Origin: JAPOUP01 sp965221405
GTDB taxonomy: Bacteria; Pseudomonadota; Alphaproteobacteria; Rhodobacterales; Rhodobacteraceae
Reading direction: 5' to 3'
Assembly: GCA_965221405.1 (NCBI GenBank)
Contig: CBDCSE010000002.1
Location: forward strand, 1,798,001 to 1,862,000
Length of the DNA: 64,000 bases
The translations under genes were made by a program, and so were the position numbers. Under the pieces are notes generated by a model. It searched no databases and was not told where the DNA came from. It saw only the letters and a program-made list of their open reading frames with translations. Positions 43,557 to 52,276 of the stretch are shown in pieces; the first letter of the stretch is position 1; every line of letters starts with the position of its first letter.

Positions 43557-45002
43557 ATGAGACGTTTCAGAAATGTGAAGATTGTCGCCACCTTGGGGCC
43601 TGTGTCCAACAGCTATGAAACGGTTCGGGCGCTGTTTGAGGCTGGCGCGGATGTATTTCGGCTAAACATGAGCCATGGTGACCATGATGCCTTCCGGACA
43701 CTCCATGCCATTGTGCGAAGGGTGGAAGAGGACACACAACGCCCAATTGCCATCATCGCCGATCTTCAGGGGCCGAAGCTGCGCTGCGGGGTTTTTGCAA
43801 ACGGCAGCGAAACTCTCGAGGAGGGACAGCCATTCCGCTTTGATCTTGACGAGACAGCGGGAAACCTCTCCCGCGTTTGCCTTCCGCATCGTGAGGTTCT
43901 GGATGCCCTGGTACCCGGGACGCCATTGCTTGTAAATGACGGAAAGATCCGGCTCGAAGTCGAAAGCTGCGGTGCGGACTTCGCGGAGTGCAGGGTGGTG
44001 ACGGGAGGCGGGATTTCCGATCGCAAAGGTGTCAACGTGCCGGACGTTGTCCTTCCGCTGACGGCGCTGACGGACAAGGATCGTGCGGATCTTGACTTCG
44101 CCTGCTCCCTAGGTGTCGACTGGGTCGCTCTTTCATTCGTGCAGCGCGCGGAGGATGTCCGGGAAGCTCGATGTCTGGTGAATGACCGTGCGTCGGTCAT
44201 GGCGAAGATCGAAAAACCGGCGGCGGTGAAGGCGTTCGACGACATACTTAAGGTTTCGGACGCAATTATGGTGGCCCGCGGCGACCTTGGTGTCGAGCTT
44301 CCCGTCCAGAATGTTCCTCCCATTCAGAAGCAGTTGGTGCGCAAGTCGCACGACGCGGCAAAGCCGGTGATCATTGCGACCCAGATGCTGGAGAGCATGA
44401 TTTTGTCGCCGGTACCCACCCGGGCGGAGGTTTCGGATGTCGCGACCGCAATCTATGAAGGCGCGGACGCGGTCATGCTTTCCGCGGAATCGGCCGCGGG
44501 AAAATATCCCATTGAGGCCGTGAACACGATGAACAACGTCGCTATAGAGGTCGAGAGCGATCCCACCTATCGGGACATTATCGCCGCTTCCCGCGGCGTG
44601 AGGACAGCTAGCGTGCCGGACGGAATTGTTTCGGCGGCGCGGGAAATCGCCGAGACGACGGACATAAAGGCGATTTTCTGCTTCACACAATCGGGGACGA
44701 CAGTGGCTCTTGTGGCACGCGAACGTCCGATAGTACCGATCGTCGCAATGGCGGGTCTGAAGAGTACGGCACGGCGGCTGTGTCTGACCTGGGGCGCGCA
44801 TTGCATAGAGGTCGGGGAGATGGGTCGTTTCAAACAGGCGGTCATCCGGGCCGCAAGTGCGGCACAGGAGCATGGGTTCGCTTCCGAATCTGACCAGATC
44901 GTGGTCACGGCGGGGGTTCCATTCAATAAGCCGGGATCGACCAATATTCTGCGCGTAGCTCCATGCGACGAAAAACTTATCTATCAGGCGGAGCCGGAAT
45001 GA
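43557..45002 (+). CDS. pyk: Pyruvate kinase
   Basis: Phosphoenolpyruvate plus ADP to pyruvate plus ATP. Starts MRRFRNVKIVATLGP at ATG 43557 behind GGAGGAGAG. Family parts: VFRLNMSHGDHDAFR, IIADLQGPKLR, the catalytic Lys in VMAKIEKP, metal site MVARGDLGVELPV, ATQMLESMI and AVMLSAESAAGKYP. The C-terminal allosteric domain ends VTAGVPFNKPGSTN. 481 residues. A 20-bp palindrome lies 27 bases downstream. Confidence 0.96.
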   Translation: MRRFRNVKIVATLGPVSNSYETVRALFEAGADVFRLNMSHGDHDAFRTLHAIVRRVEEDTQRPIAIIADLQGPKLRCGVFANGSETLEEGQPFRFDLDETAGNLSRVCLPHREVLDALVPGTPLLVNDGKIRLEVESCGADFAECRVVTGGGISDRKGVNVPDVVLPLTALTDKDRADLDFACSLGVDWVALSFVQRAEDVREARCLVNDRASVMAKIEKPAAVKAFDDILKVSDAIMVARGDLGVELPVQNVPPIQKQLVRKSHDAAKPVIIATQMLESMILSPVPTRAEVSDVATAIYEGADAVMLSAESAAGKYPIEAVNTMNNVAIEVESDPTYRDIIAASRGVRTASVPDGIVSAAREIAETTDIKAIFCFTQSGTTVALVARERPIVPIVAMAGLKSTARRLCLTWGAHCIEVGEMGRFKQAVIRAASAAQEHGFASESDQIVVTAGVPFNKPGSTNILRVAPCDEKLIYQAEPE

Positions 45003-45028
45003 TCACTCATTCCGCACCTTGCAATAGT

Positions 45029-45048
45029 CCTTACCTATATAGGTAAGG
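45029..45048. terminator. 20-bp perfect palindrome after pyk
   Basis: CCTTACCTATATAGGTAAGG, fully self-complementary with no spacer. Close behind the pyk stop, so possibly a terminator hairpin, although there is no T-run. It also abuts an IS-end-like repeat at 45048. Confidence 0.4.
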
Positions 45049-45075
45049 CCTCTCGCACAATTATCGCGATTCCGG
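45048..45075. repeat. IS-end-like repeat, copy 1
   Basis: The stretch from GCCTCTCGCACAATTATCGC recurs at 47810 with one change in the first twenty bases, followed by further related GC-rich sequence in the same orientation. It resembles the terminal sequences of IS5-type elements, but no transposase remains. Confidence 0.45.
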
Positions 45076-45287
45076 TGTCTCTGACCGACCGGCCGCGTCC
45101 GCCGGGGTGGCGTCGGCGGCTGCCTGGAAAGTGTGTCAGATCGTGAGCCGCATCAGCTGGTGGACCGTCAGAACGGGCACGCCGAACATGAGGTGGCAAG
45201 CCACCCTGGCGCGCGCACCCGGACGTGCCGTGCGCCGTATGAATCCTTCAGGGCAGAGTTCACCCGCCCGCCGCTGGAACGCCGCCG

Positions 45288-45647
45288 GTGGCGGACGCGG
45301 TCGTGGCGGACATGGCCGCATCTCGGTGGGGCCGCTCGATGCAGGACCTTATCGCCATGCTGTACCGGCTGTCGGGATGGAGCGTCTCGGTCGTTGCCAT
45401 GAACGGCACGACCCTCGAGCTCGACACGCCGCACGGGCGGACGATGGCCACCGTGCTGGTGGGGATCGCCCCGTTCGAATGCAACCTTCTCAGCGAACGG
45501 GTCAGATCCGGTCTCACTGCGGCTCGGGCCCTTGGGAAGGGGCTCGGACGCCAGACGGGCCAGCGGCCGAAGTCGGACAAGCTGGTGCCGGGGATCCCAA
45601 TCAGGGCAATCGCTTCGCGGATTCAGCAACCCGAAATAGGAACATAG
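45288..45647 (+). pseudogene. Serine recombinase (Tn3-type resolvase) fragment
   Basis: Keeps the central and C-terminal part of the catalytic domain: ASRWGRSMQDLIAMLYRLSGWSVSVVAM, LDTPHGRTMATVLVGIAPFECNLLSERVRSGL, AARALGKGLGRQTGQRPK and the start of the HTH. The N-terminal segment with the nucleophilic Ser is not found in frame; only degraded sequence precedes it. Tn3-family transposons carry such resolvases, and a Tn3 transposase tail lies at 48010. Confidence 0.7.
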
Positions 45648-45851
45648 GAATAACAAGGCGTGGTCTGTCGCCGCCTTCCCCGGTTATTTGAGGCGTTCTA
45701 GACCCGCACCGCAGTCTCTCGGACTCAAAAGCGATTGCCCTGTCGTGACATGGGGAGTTAATTGACTTATACATCAATACGTGTTTTGCTCGGCGAGGCG
45801 GTCGCACAAGGCTCGCTGTTACTGATGGAGCCGACAATACCGAGTGAGCCA

Positions 45852-46294
45852 ATGATCCGATTTCTGTATGCCTCTCGAGATGTACATGACTACATTGACG
45901 ATCCGTCGCCAGAGGAGGAATTCCGATGCGGCAAGCTCAGAGCTGACTTTGACAGATTTGTCGGAGTAAAAGGCTCTCCGTTTCCCTAAATGACCCTCAC
46001 CGCGACGCCTATTTGGCCCGTCTGCGTCCCGCCGAAGACGAGATATGGGAGCTTCGAAGTCGTGCGCCGAAGCCAGGATTGAGGGTTTTCGGCAGATTCG
46101 CGGAAAAAGACTGCTTCGTTGCGTTGCGCTGGAGGCGAAGACGGGATCTCGGCGGCGGGGACTCGGAAGAATTCCGCAATGAAATATGTAGCTGCAAGGC
46201 AGATTGGGAGCGGATATTGCCCGCCTGCGGTCCATTGAAGGGGAACAAAATCGATGAATACATCTCGAAAGCCTTTCCTGTCGGAGGTTCTTGA
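45852..46294 (+). pseudogene. RelE/HigB-like toxin gene with a frameshift
   Basis: ATG 45852 opens MIRFLYASRDVHDYIDDPS and runs to FDRF. Near 45955-45970 the frame changes, and the downstream frame reads RLSVSLNDPHRDAYLARLRP, EIWELRSRAPKPGLRVFGRFAEKDCFVAL and ends DEYISKAFPV. The second part, with Arg-rich strands, resembles RelE/HigB-fold nucleases. Overlaps the start of the HTH gene by 41 bases in toxin-then-antitoxin order. A single frameshift inactivates it unless recoded. Family call is inference from pattern. Confidence 0.5.
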
Positions 46295-46772
46295 CGGCGA
46301 CAGAATCCCAGTCGGAACGCTGTCCTACTTTCGGGAGCGCTTCCGCGATCGCCTGTACGACCTTGTCATCGAGGAATTCCTGAAGCAAAGTGAGAAAAAC
46401 GATCTGACACGGGCCGATGTGGCCCGACGGATTGGTCGTCGGCCCGAGCAGATCACGCGCTGGTTCGGGGCACCCGGCAACTGGACCCTCGAAACCGTAA
46501 GCGATCTTCTGCTAGCAATTGCCAGAGCTGAACCCGATGTGACTTTGCTCCCTCTGGAGGGCCGCGCTGGTCGCAACTATCGGGGTCAGGATCTATCGGC
46601 CCAGCACTTGAGTGAAGCGGGGGGGAGGATGTTGCCCGAATCGGCGCACAGGGCCTACGGACGACATGAGGAACTCAGCGCACAGGATAGAAGCCCCGGC
46701 TTCGACTGGAATCATCCCGGTCCAACGTCAATCCAGGATCATGGGGGTCGTCATGGAACTGCTTTCCATTGA
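46254..46772 (+). CDS. Xre-like HTH protein, probable antitoxin
   Basis: MNTSRKPFLSEVLDGDRIP, then a helix-turn-helix in LTRADVARRIGRRPEQITRWFG (about residues 58-80) and WTLETVSDLLLAIARAEPDV. Likely represses its own operon and neutralises the upstream RelE-like product. A run of seven G (46619-46625) precedes a C-terminus that looks unnatural. With eight G the frame would read EDVARIGAQGLRTT and stop, a more convincing end, so the last about 50 residues are probably a frameshift product. Overlaps the next start by 20 bases. Confidence 0.65.
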   Translation: MNTSRKPFLSEVLDGDRIPVGTLSYFRERFRDRLYDLVIEEFLKQSEKNDLTRADVARRIGRRPEQITRWFGAPGNWTLETVSDLLLAIARAEPDVTLLPLEGRAGRNYRGQDLSAQHLSEAGGRMLPESAHRAYGRHEELSAQDRSPGFDWNHPGPTSIQDHGGRHGTAFH

Positions 46773-47418
46773 GATGAGCCGTGTTACGGTGTTGTTTCGG
46801 GCAACGAGGCCGAGAGGCCAGTTTTACGGTCCTCACCTCGCCGCCGCAGTGGCGGAACGATACTGTTTCGGTAGCGCCCCCGATACCATAGCCGAACTGG
46901 ACGGACAGAAGACCGAGTTCCGGCACGGCTTGTTCGAAGACAGTGCTATAGAGGCATTCGAGATCTACAACGATGGCATCATCGTGACTTCACGCTCGGA
47001 TACGGATTTCATCGATGCGTTCATCGACGATTTTCTTACATGGCTGACGAAGGATCACGGTCAAGTCATAATCGAAACACATACTGTTCGCCAGATGTAC
47101 GACAGCGGTTTACTGGTCGAAACCGATCGGAATGTTTTCCAGCCATTCGAACCGTATGCCGAAATAATTCAATTGATTGAAAGATCACTCAAGGAATCCT
47201 CAGGCTTGGCCGTCAAGTTTCAGAACTATGGCTTTGCACTGTCGGCGGATCGGTCGCAGATTTCTGCCATGAAGCCGAATCCTTTCCGATTGGAAAGGAA
47301 AGAGGGGATCGAGTTCTCTCGCCATCAATTCTATTCGGCCGCACCACTCAGGACAAAGCAGCACTTGGACATTCTCGAACGATTGGAAAAACTCGTATCA
47401 GGGGTCGAATGCGACTGA
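46753..47418 (+). CDS. Uncharacterised 221-residue protein behind a TA-like pair
   Basis: Not recognised. ATG 46753, MELLSIEMSRVTVLFRATRPRG, then YGPHLAAAVAERYCFGSAPDT, an acidic AFEIYNDGIIVTSRSDTDFIDAFIDDFLTWL stretch, VIIETHTVRQMYDSGLLVE and RKEGIEFSRHQFYSAAPLRTKQHLDILERLE. No membrane segments; alternating strands and helices suggest a compact soluble fold. Uninterrupted, and overlapping the HTH gene, so probably coexpressed with it as a third member of the module. Followed by a good terminator at 47604. Confidence 0.6.
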   Translation: MELLSIEMSRVTVLFRATRPRGQFYGPHLAAAVAERYCFGSAPDTIAELDGQKTEFRHGLFEDSAIEAFEIYNDGIIVTSRSDTDFIDAFIDDFLTWLTKDHGQVIIETHTVRQMYDSGLLVETDRNVFQPFEPYAEIIQLIERSLKESSGLAVKFQNYGFALSADRSQISAMKPNPFRLERKEGIEFSRHQFYSAAPLRTKQHLDILERLEKLVSGVECD

Positions 47419-47464
47419 GCGCCAGATCCCCCGTCAAGACGCTGGTCGGTCAGGTTCATCAATC

Positions 47465-47600
47465 GTGTTCCAGAAACACCTCGGCCAGGTCGCTGATCGG
47501 ATCCCGACCATTGACATCATGGGTGTGTATAATTCACGTCGGGTTCACTTACGATACGGACTTGGCCCGGTATCCGCTGCCCGTTTCAGCGGGAATCAGA
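47465..47600 (+). pseudogene. Possible IS3-type integrase-core tail
   Basis: The short frame contains IMGVYNSRRVHLRYGLGPVSAARF, resembling the YNxRRxHxxLGxxSPAxF ending of IS3 OrfB proteins. Only about 45 codons; weak. Confidence 0.3.
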
Positions 47601-47603
47601 TAC

Positions 47604-47633
47604 GAAGGGGCGATCTCACGCCCCTTTCGTTTT
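47604..47633 (+). terminator. Rho-independent terminator
   Basis: Stem GAAGGGGCG (47604-47612), loop ATCTCA, CGCCCCTTTC (47619-47628), followed by GTTTTCC. Well formed. Placed to end the operon of the HTH and 221-residue proteins. Confidence 0.65.
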
Positions 47634-47809
47634 CCGGAACTGACGGTGCAGGTCACCATGAGGCTCCCGGCGTTTACGGCTATCCCGTTTGGGTTATGGT
47701 CTGTTCGGGACGAATTCCGGATCATGGGTTTGCGGTATAAAGGGACACAAACGCGACATAGGATCGGGGGTTTTGTTCAATGGCAGCAAGGCTTTCCCCT
47801 GAGCCTCTT

Positions 47810-47837
47810 GCACAATTATCGCGGTTCCGGGGCCCGT
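47810..47837. repeat. IS-end-like repeat, copy 2
   Basis: GCCTCTTGCACAATTATCGC and following bases, direct repeat of 45048-45075. The two copies are 2.76 kb apart and enclose the resolvase fragment, TA-like pair and unknown gene. Confidence 0.45.
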
Positions 47838-47928
47838 GGTTGGCCGCCCGCGCGTCCGCCAGGGTTCCGGCACCGGATTCCGGGATCCCCGGTGCGCCCC
47901 GGCGGCCGCGTCCCGTCCAGCGCCGGGC

Positions 47929-47953
47929 GTTGCGCTTCGGAGTGGCGCCGGGG
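47929..47953. repeat. Solo IS30 right end
   Basis: 25 bases identical to the right terminus of the IS30 copy at 26758-26782 (starting GTTGCGCTTCGGAGTGG), with no IS30 gene beside it. A scar of a former or rearranged IS30 element. Confidence 0.7.
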
Positions 47954-48009
47954 CCGCTCGACCGCGGAGTTCTGCAAGAAGTTCCCCTGATTTTGGTTTG
48001 CCTGAAAAC

Positions 48010-48282
48010 GCCCAAAGGTCAGGCTACCGGTTTCAGAGGGAGGATGAGGTGATCCAGCAGCATTGGGGCGACATCATGCGGCTGGTGGCCAGCATCCGTG
48101 ACAGATCCCTGCAACCGTCCGCAATCCTGCGCAGGCCTGGGGCCTACCGACAGCGGAACCGGCTGTATCCCGCCCTCGGTGGAATCGGCCGTGTCGAACG
48201 CACGCTCTTCATGCCCGGCTGGATCGAGAATGCCGATCTGCGCATGGAATGCCACGCCGGGCCCACCAGGAACGAAGCGTGA
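48010..48282 (+). pseudogene. Tn3-family transposase (TnpA) C-terminal fragment
   Basis: FQREDEVIQQHWGDIMRLVASIRD, ILRRPGAYRQRNRLYPALGGIGRVERTLFMPGWIENADLRMECHAGPTRNEA match the late DDE domain of Tn3 TnpA. After the stop the next frame keeps RHSPAHAA, suggesting a frameshift. Everything upstream, with the catalytic Asp residues, is gone. Confidence 0.7.
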
Positions 48283-48868
48283 CATTCGCCGGCGCACGCC
48301 GCGTCATCGATTCCGGCCCCCTGCCTCCCGGTCGGATTGCAGATGGCCTCGATGGCCGTGTCCCTGTCCAGTGTCCCGATGCCGGGTAGGTGAACAGCCG
48401 CCCGGCATAAGACTTCGCATCGCCGGTAAGTCCCGTGGACGGCAACGATGATCGCCGCGCGATCCCTTTCCCCATGGTGCTGTACCCCGTCCACCATCAG
48501 CGCCTAGCCCGTCCGGCGTCCCGTGCGCCTACACGTTCGACAGCTTCCTCAGCGCTTTCCTCATCCGCGGGTAGAGAAGCCGCGCGATACCTCTGTCTTC
48601 CGGGACTACACGAGAGAGGTCAGGTAATCCCACGCCTCGGCAAGGCCCTCGATCCTGTTGAGCAGAACCGTCTCGCCCGTTCCGCAGAGACCCAGCAGGA
48701 TCTGGGACTGGGCGCTTTTGCACAGTCGGGAATGGCCGCTCAACAGGGTTATGCGCACTGCCTCCGTGCGAAACTCCTTGGCCGGTCGTAATGCCATCTG
48801 GGCTCTTCTTTGCGACACGATATGTGTTCAAGGAGCGGCACAGTCCTGCGAACGGCCTGGGGGCCTAT
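48283..48868. other. Mobile-element debris, no intact gene
   Basis: About 590 bases without a credible complete gene. A minus-strand frame at about 48750-48818 reads RPAKEFRTEAVRITLLSGHSR, similar to the start of IS3 OrfA proteins, then loses resemblance. Confidence 0.4.
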
Positions 48869-49849
48869 TCAGACGACCGCGACAAGCTTGCCCTTGACCT
48901 GACGCTGCCGCAGTCTGTCAAGCGCATTTGGGATATCCTTAAATTTCAATGTCTCGGTAACCATCGAATCGAGTGTGCCGTTGGCCATAAGACTTAGCAT
49001 CTTGTCGCCGATGGCGGCAAAATCACGCTGAGTTGCGAGGTGACCTGCCGCATATGCGCCACCCAGCGCAACTTCATGAATTGAGGCCGCGTAGGTATAG
49101 GCCGGAGTGTGTTCGAGGCATGGCAGCGGATCTATGGTGACGAGTTGGCCGTTGTAGCGCAGCAGATCCAGGGATTTGCGAGCGTCTCCCGGGTTGACTA
49201 CCTCGAACATGATGTCAGCGCCGTTGCCACCGTTTGCGGCGCGGATCTCCGCGGACAAACTGTCTGAGCGATAGTCCAAAACGGCATCTGCACCGAGCCG
49301 CCGGGCCCAATCAGCGTCTTCGGTCTTCGCAAGAGCGATGACGTGAAGCCCTATCGCCTTGGCGATCTGCACCGCGAAACCACCGGATCCGCCAGTTGCG
49401 CCCTGGACCACAATGGTCTCGCCAGGCTGAATCCGCGCCTTGCGGACAAGACCCTGGTAGGCTGTGTAACCCGCACATGGAATTGCGGCGGCGTCCGTGA
49501 AACTGACGGTCTCGGGAATTCGGCTCATAACATGAACCGGCGTCACGGCAAATTCGGCAAATACACCGTCCCGGCAAAGATTTCCGTGCCATACCACGCG
49601 CTCGCCTACCGACCACCCCATAACGCCGGCACCTATGGTCTCGATGACTCCAGCAGCGTCAAGGCCGACAATGTGCGGCTCGTTCCACCACGGCGCAACC
49701 CCGGTGCATAGCTTCCAGTCGACCGGGTTCAGGGAGACCGCTTCCACCCGGACCAGAACTTCACCGGAGCCTGGCTCCTTGACATCGACGTCAGTAAGCC
49801 TCGTTGTCGAAAGGTCATCTTGCGGTTTTGTACAAAGGATTGCGCGCAT
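48869..49849 (-). CDS. MDR-superfamily quinone oxidoreductase-like protein
   Basis: Zinc-independent medium-chain dehydrogenase/reductase, probably NADPH-dependent. N-terminal GroES-like domain (VEAVSLNPVDWKLCTG, GLDAAGVIETIGAGV, GERVVWHG), then the Rossmann part with VVQGATGGSGGFAVQIAKAIGLHVIA, GADAVLDYRSD and the ending KGKLVAVV. No catalytic or structural Zn cysteine clusters. 326 residues. Substrate unknown; transcribed in the same direction as the ABC genes to its right but 50 bases after them. Confidence 0.85.
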   Translation of the reverse strand: MRAILCTKPQDDLSTTRLTDVDVKEPGSGEVLVRVEAVSLNPVDWKLCTGVAPWWNEPHIVGLDAAGVIETIGAGVMGWSVGERVVWHGNLCRDGVFAEFAVTPVHVMSRIPETVSFTDAAAIPCAGYTAYQGLVRKARIQPGETIVVQGATGGSGGFAVQIAKAIGLHVIALAKTEDADWARRLGADAVLDYRSDSLSAEIRAANGGNGADIMFEVVNPGDARKSLDLLRYNGQLVTIDPLPCLEHTPAYTYAASIHEVALGGAYAAGHLATQRDFAAIGDKMLSLMANGTLDSMVTETLKFKDIPNALDRLRQRQVKGKLVAVV

Positions 49850-49899
49850 CGAATCGCTTTCTTCAATGGCCTGGCTTTTCGAGAACCATACAACCAGTG

Positions 49900-50985
49900 T
49901 CAGTTCGCAGCAGCGTTCCCGTAAAGCGCCGCACCGCTGGTGCGATCAAAAACAACGACCCGCGACTGATCGATGTAAAGCGAAACTGTGTCATCACGGG
50001 CACCGCCATACATCGCGTCAGCCAATATCTTCATCTGCCCAGCAGGTGTATCCACAGTCACTACGCAGCGGTCCCCCTGAAACTCATTGACAATAACGCG
50101 TCCGGGAAGTGCGGTCCCATCGGTTTCATCGGCTCCAAGGGTGATCCAGTCGGGACGAACACCGAGCGCGACGTTCCTGGCCTGCCCGCCGACTATGTTG
50201 ATGCCCTTTAGCAGGATATCACCCTGGATGCGGATGCCACTGTCCTGTCGCTCCGCATCAATGAAATTCATCGCCGGATCACCGAGAAATCCGCCTACAA
50301 ACAGGTTTTTCGGCTGGGTCCAAAGTTCTTCGACCGTACCGATCTGCTGAAACGTTGCATCGTTCATGACGATTATCCGATCGGCAAGCGCGATCGCCTC
50401 TTCCTGATCGTGTGTGACGTATACGGTCGTCGTGCCGCGCATGCGATCGTGCATATTGCGGATACGTGCGCGAATTACAGTCCTAAGACGATGGTCGAGG
50501 TGCGAGAGCGGTTCGTCAAGCAGCAGGACGCGTGGTTCTCGGATCAACGCACGGGCGAGCGAAACCCTTTGGCTCTGGCCACCAGAAAGGTGCGCCGGTT
50601 TTCGGTGCATGATGTCCGACAACTCGAAGCGGTTCGCCATCTCGTTGACGCGGGTATCGATTTCGGCATCGCTTAGGTGACCCTTGAGCGGGAGCTTCAG
50701 GTTATCGCGAACCGTTAAGGGTGAGTAGAGTGCGTATGACTCAAAGGCCAGCGCAACATTTCGGTCGCGAGGCGGCAGTTCATTGACCCGTTCGCCGTTG
50801 AACAGGATCTCGCCACCGGACACCTCTTCGAGACCGGCAATCATCCGCATTGTCGAACTCTTGCCACAACCAGATGGCCCCAGAAGGGCAATGAATTCGC
50901 CGCTCTCGCTCGCAAAACTCACCCCGTCCACGGCGACAACCGGGCCGTAGTGTTTCGCCAGATTCCGCAACTCGAGTGAGCTCAT
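49900..50985 (-). CDS. Carbohydrate/polyol ABC importer ATPase (second)
   Basis: MalK/UgpC-like ATPase. Walker A GPSGCGKSS (36-44), signature LSGGQSQRV, Walker B VLLLDEPLSHLDHRLR, VTHDQEEAIALAD, and a C-terminal OB-type TOBE domain with NVALGVRPDWITLG. Start ATG 50985. 361 residues. Last of six genes in the importer operon. Two different ATPases plus a tiny membrane protein resemble the organisation of glycerol importers GlpSTPQUV. Confidence 0.92.
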   Translation of the reverse strand: MSSLELRNLAKHYGPVVAVDGVSFASESGEFIALLGPSGCGKSSTMRMIAGLEEVSGGEILFNGERVNELPPRDRNVALAFESYALYSPLTVRDNLKLPLKGHLSDAEIDTRVNEMANRFELSDIMHRKPAHLSGGQSQRVSLARALIREPRVLLLDEPLSHLDHRLRTVIRARIRNMHDRMRGTTTVYVTHDQEEAIALADRIIVMNDATFQQIGTVEELWTQPKNLFVGGFLGDPAMNFIDAERQDSGIRIQGDILLKGINIVGGQARNVALGVRPDWITLGADETDGTALPGRVIVNEFQGDRCVVTVDTPAGQMKILADAMYGGARDDTVSLYIDQSRVVVFDRTSGAALYGNAAAN

Positions 50986-50995
50986 GGGGGAACAC

Positions 50996-52090
50996 CTATT
51001 TACTGATCTCAAAGGTGCTGTCGAAGAACATGGCGTTGTCAACATCAAAGTCGAGCCATACTGGATCACCGGGACGGAGCGCGGTACCCTCGGGAGCCAT
51101 CGCCGCGATGATTGTTGGGCCGATGTCGATATGGATCAAGATAGTATTGACCGATCGCTCAACGCTGAACACCGTCATCGGCACCCATCCTTCAGCGCCC
51201 TCAACGTGGGCCTTAACGTCCCCGGGACGAATTCCGAAGCGGACGACACCAAACGGACGGTCTTTCAGTCTCGCCCTGCTACCCTCGGTGAGTGGAATCG
51301 AGATGGCAGAAGACCGGAACCAAAGCTCGTCCCCGTCCACTACCAGCTCGCCGTCGATTAGATTGGTTACCGGATCGCCGATGAGGTGTGCCACGAAGTC
51401 TGAAGCAGGATTGCCGTAAATCTCCCGTGGGGCACCGATCTGCTCCACTTTGCCTTCGCGCAGCACGCAGATGCGGTCGGACATTCCCAGCGCCTCACGA
51501 TAGTCGTGGGTGACATAGATGATTGTTGTGCCGATGCGGTGCGCGATGTCCTTAAGGTTGGCACGGGCTGCGGCACGCAGCTTGGCGTCAAGATGTGCAA
51601 TGGGCTCATCCAGCAGAAAAACTTCTGGCTCCCTCACCAGCGCTCGCGCCAGGGAAACTCGTTGTTTCTGTCCGCCAGAGAGTTGGGCGGGATTTCGGTC
51701 GAGCAATTGCCCAATACCAAGCTGGTCCGCTGCCTCGCGTACCCGGACCTTGATCTCAGCTTCGGTGCGCGGGACAGCACGTGGTGAACGCAGAGGAAAA
51801 CCGATATTCTCCTCCACGGTCATATGCGGATAGAGCGCGTAGTTTTCGAATGCCATCGCGATGTCACGCTGTTGCAACGGCACGCCCTGCATTCGACGGT
51901 CGCCGATGTATATGTCGCCATGATACCGGTCCTTGATGCCGGCGATGAGTTCGAGAGTTGTTGTCTTGCCTGCCCCCGATGGTCCGAATATGGTGAAGAA
52001 CTCGCCCTCATCGCACTCAAAACTGACATCTGTTAGAGCCCTCAACTGGCCGAACGATTTGCTGACCCGGTCGAGTCGTACGGTCGCCAT
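50996..52090 (-). CDS. Carbohydrate/polyol ABC importer ATPase (first)
   Basis: MalK-like ATPase partner of the product of 49900-50985, probably forming a heterodimer. Walker A GPSGAGKTT (36-44), LSGGQKQRV, VFLLDEPIAHLDAKLR, VTHDYREALGMSD, followed by a TOBE domain (FGIRPGDVKAHV). ATG 52090. 364 residues. Ten bases ahead of the second ATPase gene and four bases after the small membrane protein gene. Confidence 0.92.
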   Translation of the reverse strand: MATVRLDRVSKSFGQLRALTDVSFECDEGEFFTIFGPSGAGKTTTLELIAGIKDRYHGDIYIGDRRMQGVPLQQRDIAMAFENYALYPHMTVEENIGFPLRSPRAVPRTEAEIKVRVREAADQLGIGQLLDRNPAQLSGGQKQRVSLARALVREPEVFLLDEPIAHLDAKLRAAARANLKDIAHRIGTTIIYVTHDYREALGMSDRICVLREGKVEQIGAPREIYGNPASDFVAHLIGDPVTNLIDGELVVDGDELWFRSSAISIPLTEGSRARLKDRPFGVVRFGIRPGDVKAHVEGAEGWVPMTVFSVERSVNTILIHIDIGPTIIAAMAPEGTALRPGDPVWLDFDVDNAMFFDSTFEISK

Positions 52091-52094
52091 TATA

Positions 52095-52274
52095 CTAATC
52101 TTCCCGTTCGTAAGGCCAAACCACCCGTGCAATCAGGAAAAATCCAACAGCGAGTGCAATGGCTACAATTGTGCCGACAACCAGAGGAATAGTTCGCTCA
52201 AGCCCGGCCAGCCAAACGAAATGCACACCTATGAATATGCCGATGCTCCAGAACAGCTTTTCAACGAAATCCAT
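52095..52274 (-). CDS. Small membrane protein of the ABC importer operon
   Basis: 59 residues with two hydrophobic segments (LFWSIGIFIGVHFVWLAG and LVVGTIVAIALAVGFFLIARV) and a charged tail YERED. Begins two bases after the permease stop. Similar short membrane proteins accompany glycerol and some sugar importers (GlpU-like position); role unknown. Easily missed because the open frame extends far upstream over the permease gene. Confidence 0.7.
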   Translation of the reverse strand: MDFVEKLFWSIGIFIGVHFVWLAGLERTIPLVVGTIVAIALAVGFFLIARVVWPYERED

Positions 52275-52276
52275 CG

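Noticed and set aside
45950..45975. Programmed frameshifting in the RelE-like toxin gene
   Set aside because: No classical slippery heptamer or downstream stimulator is visible, and neighbours are decayed, so simple mutation is more likely.
47511..47533. TTGACA and TATAAT close together
   Set aside because: Spacing is only 11 bases, too short for a sigma-70 promoter.
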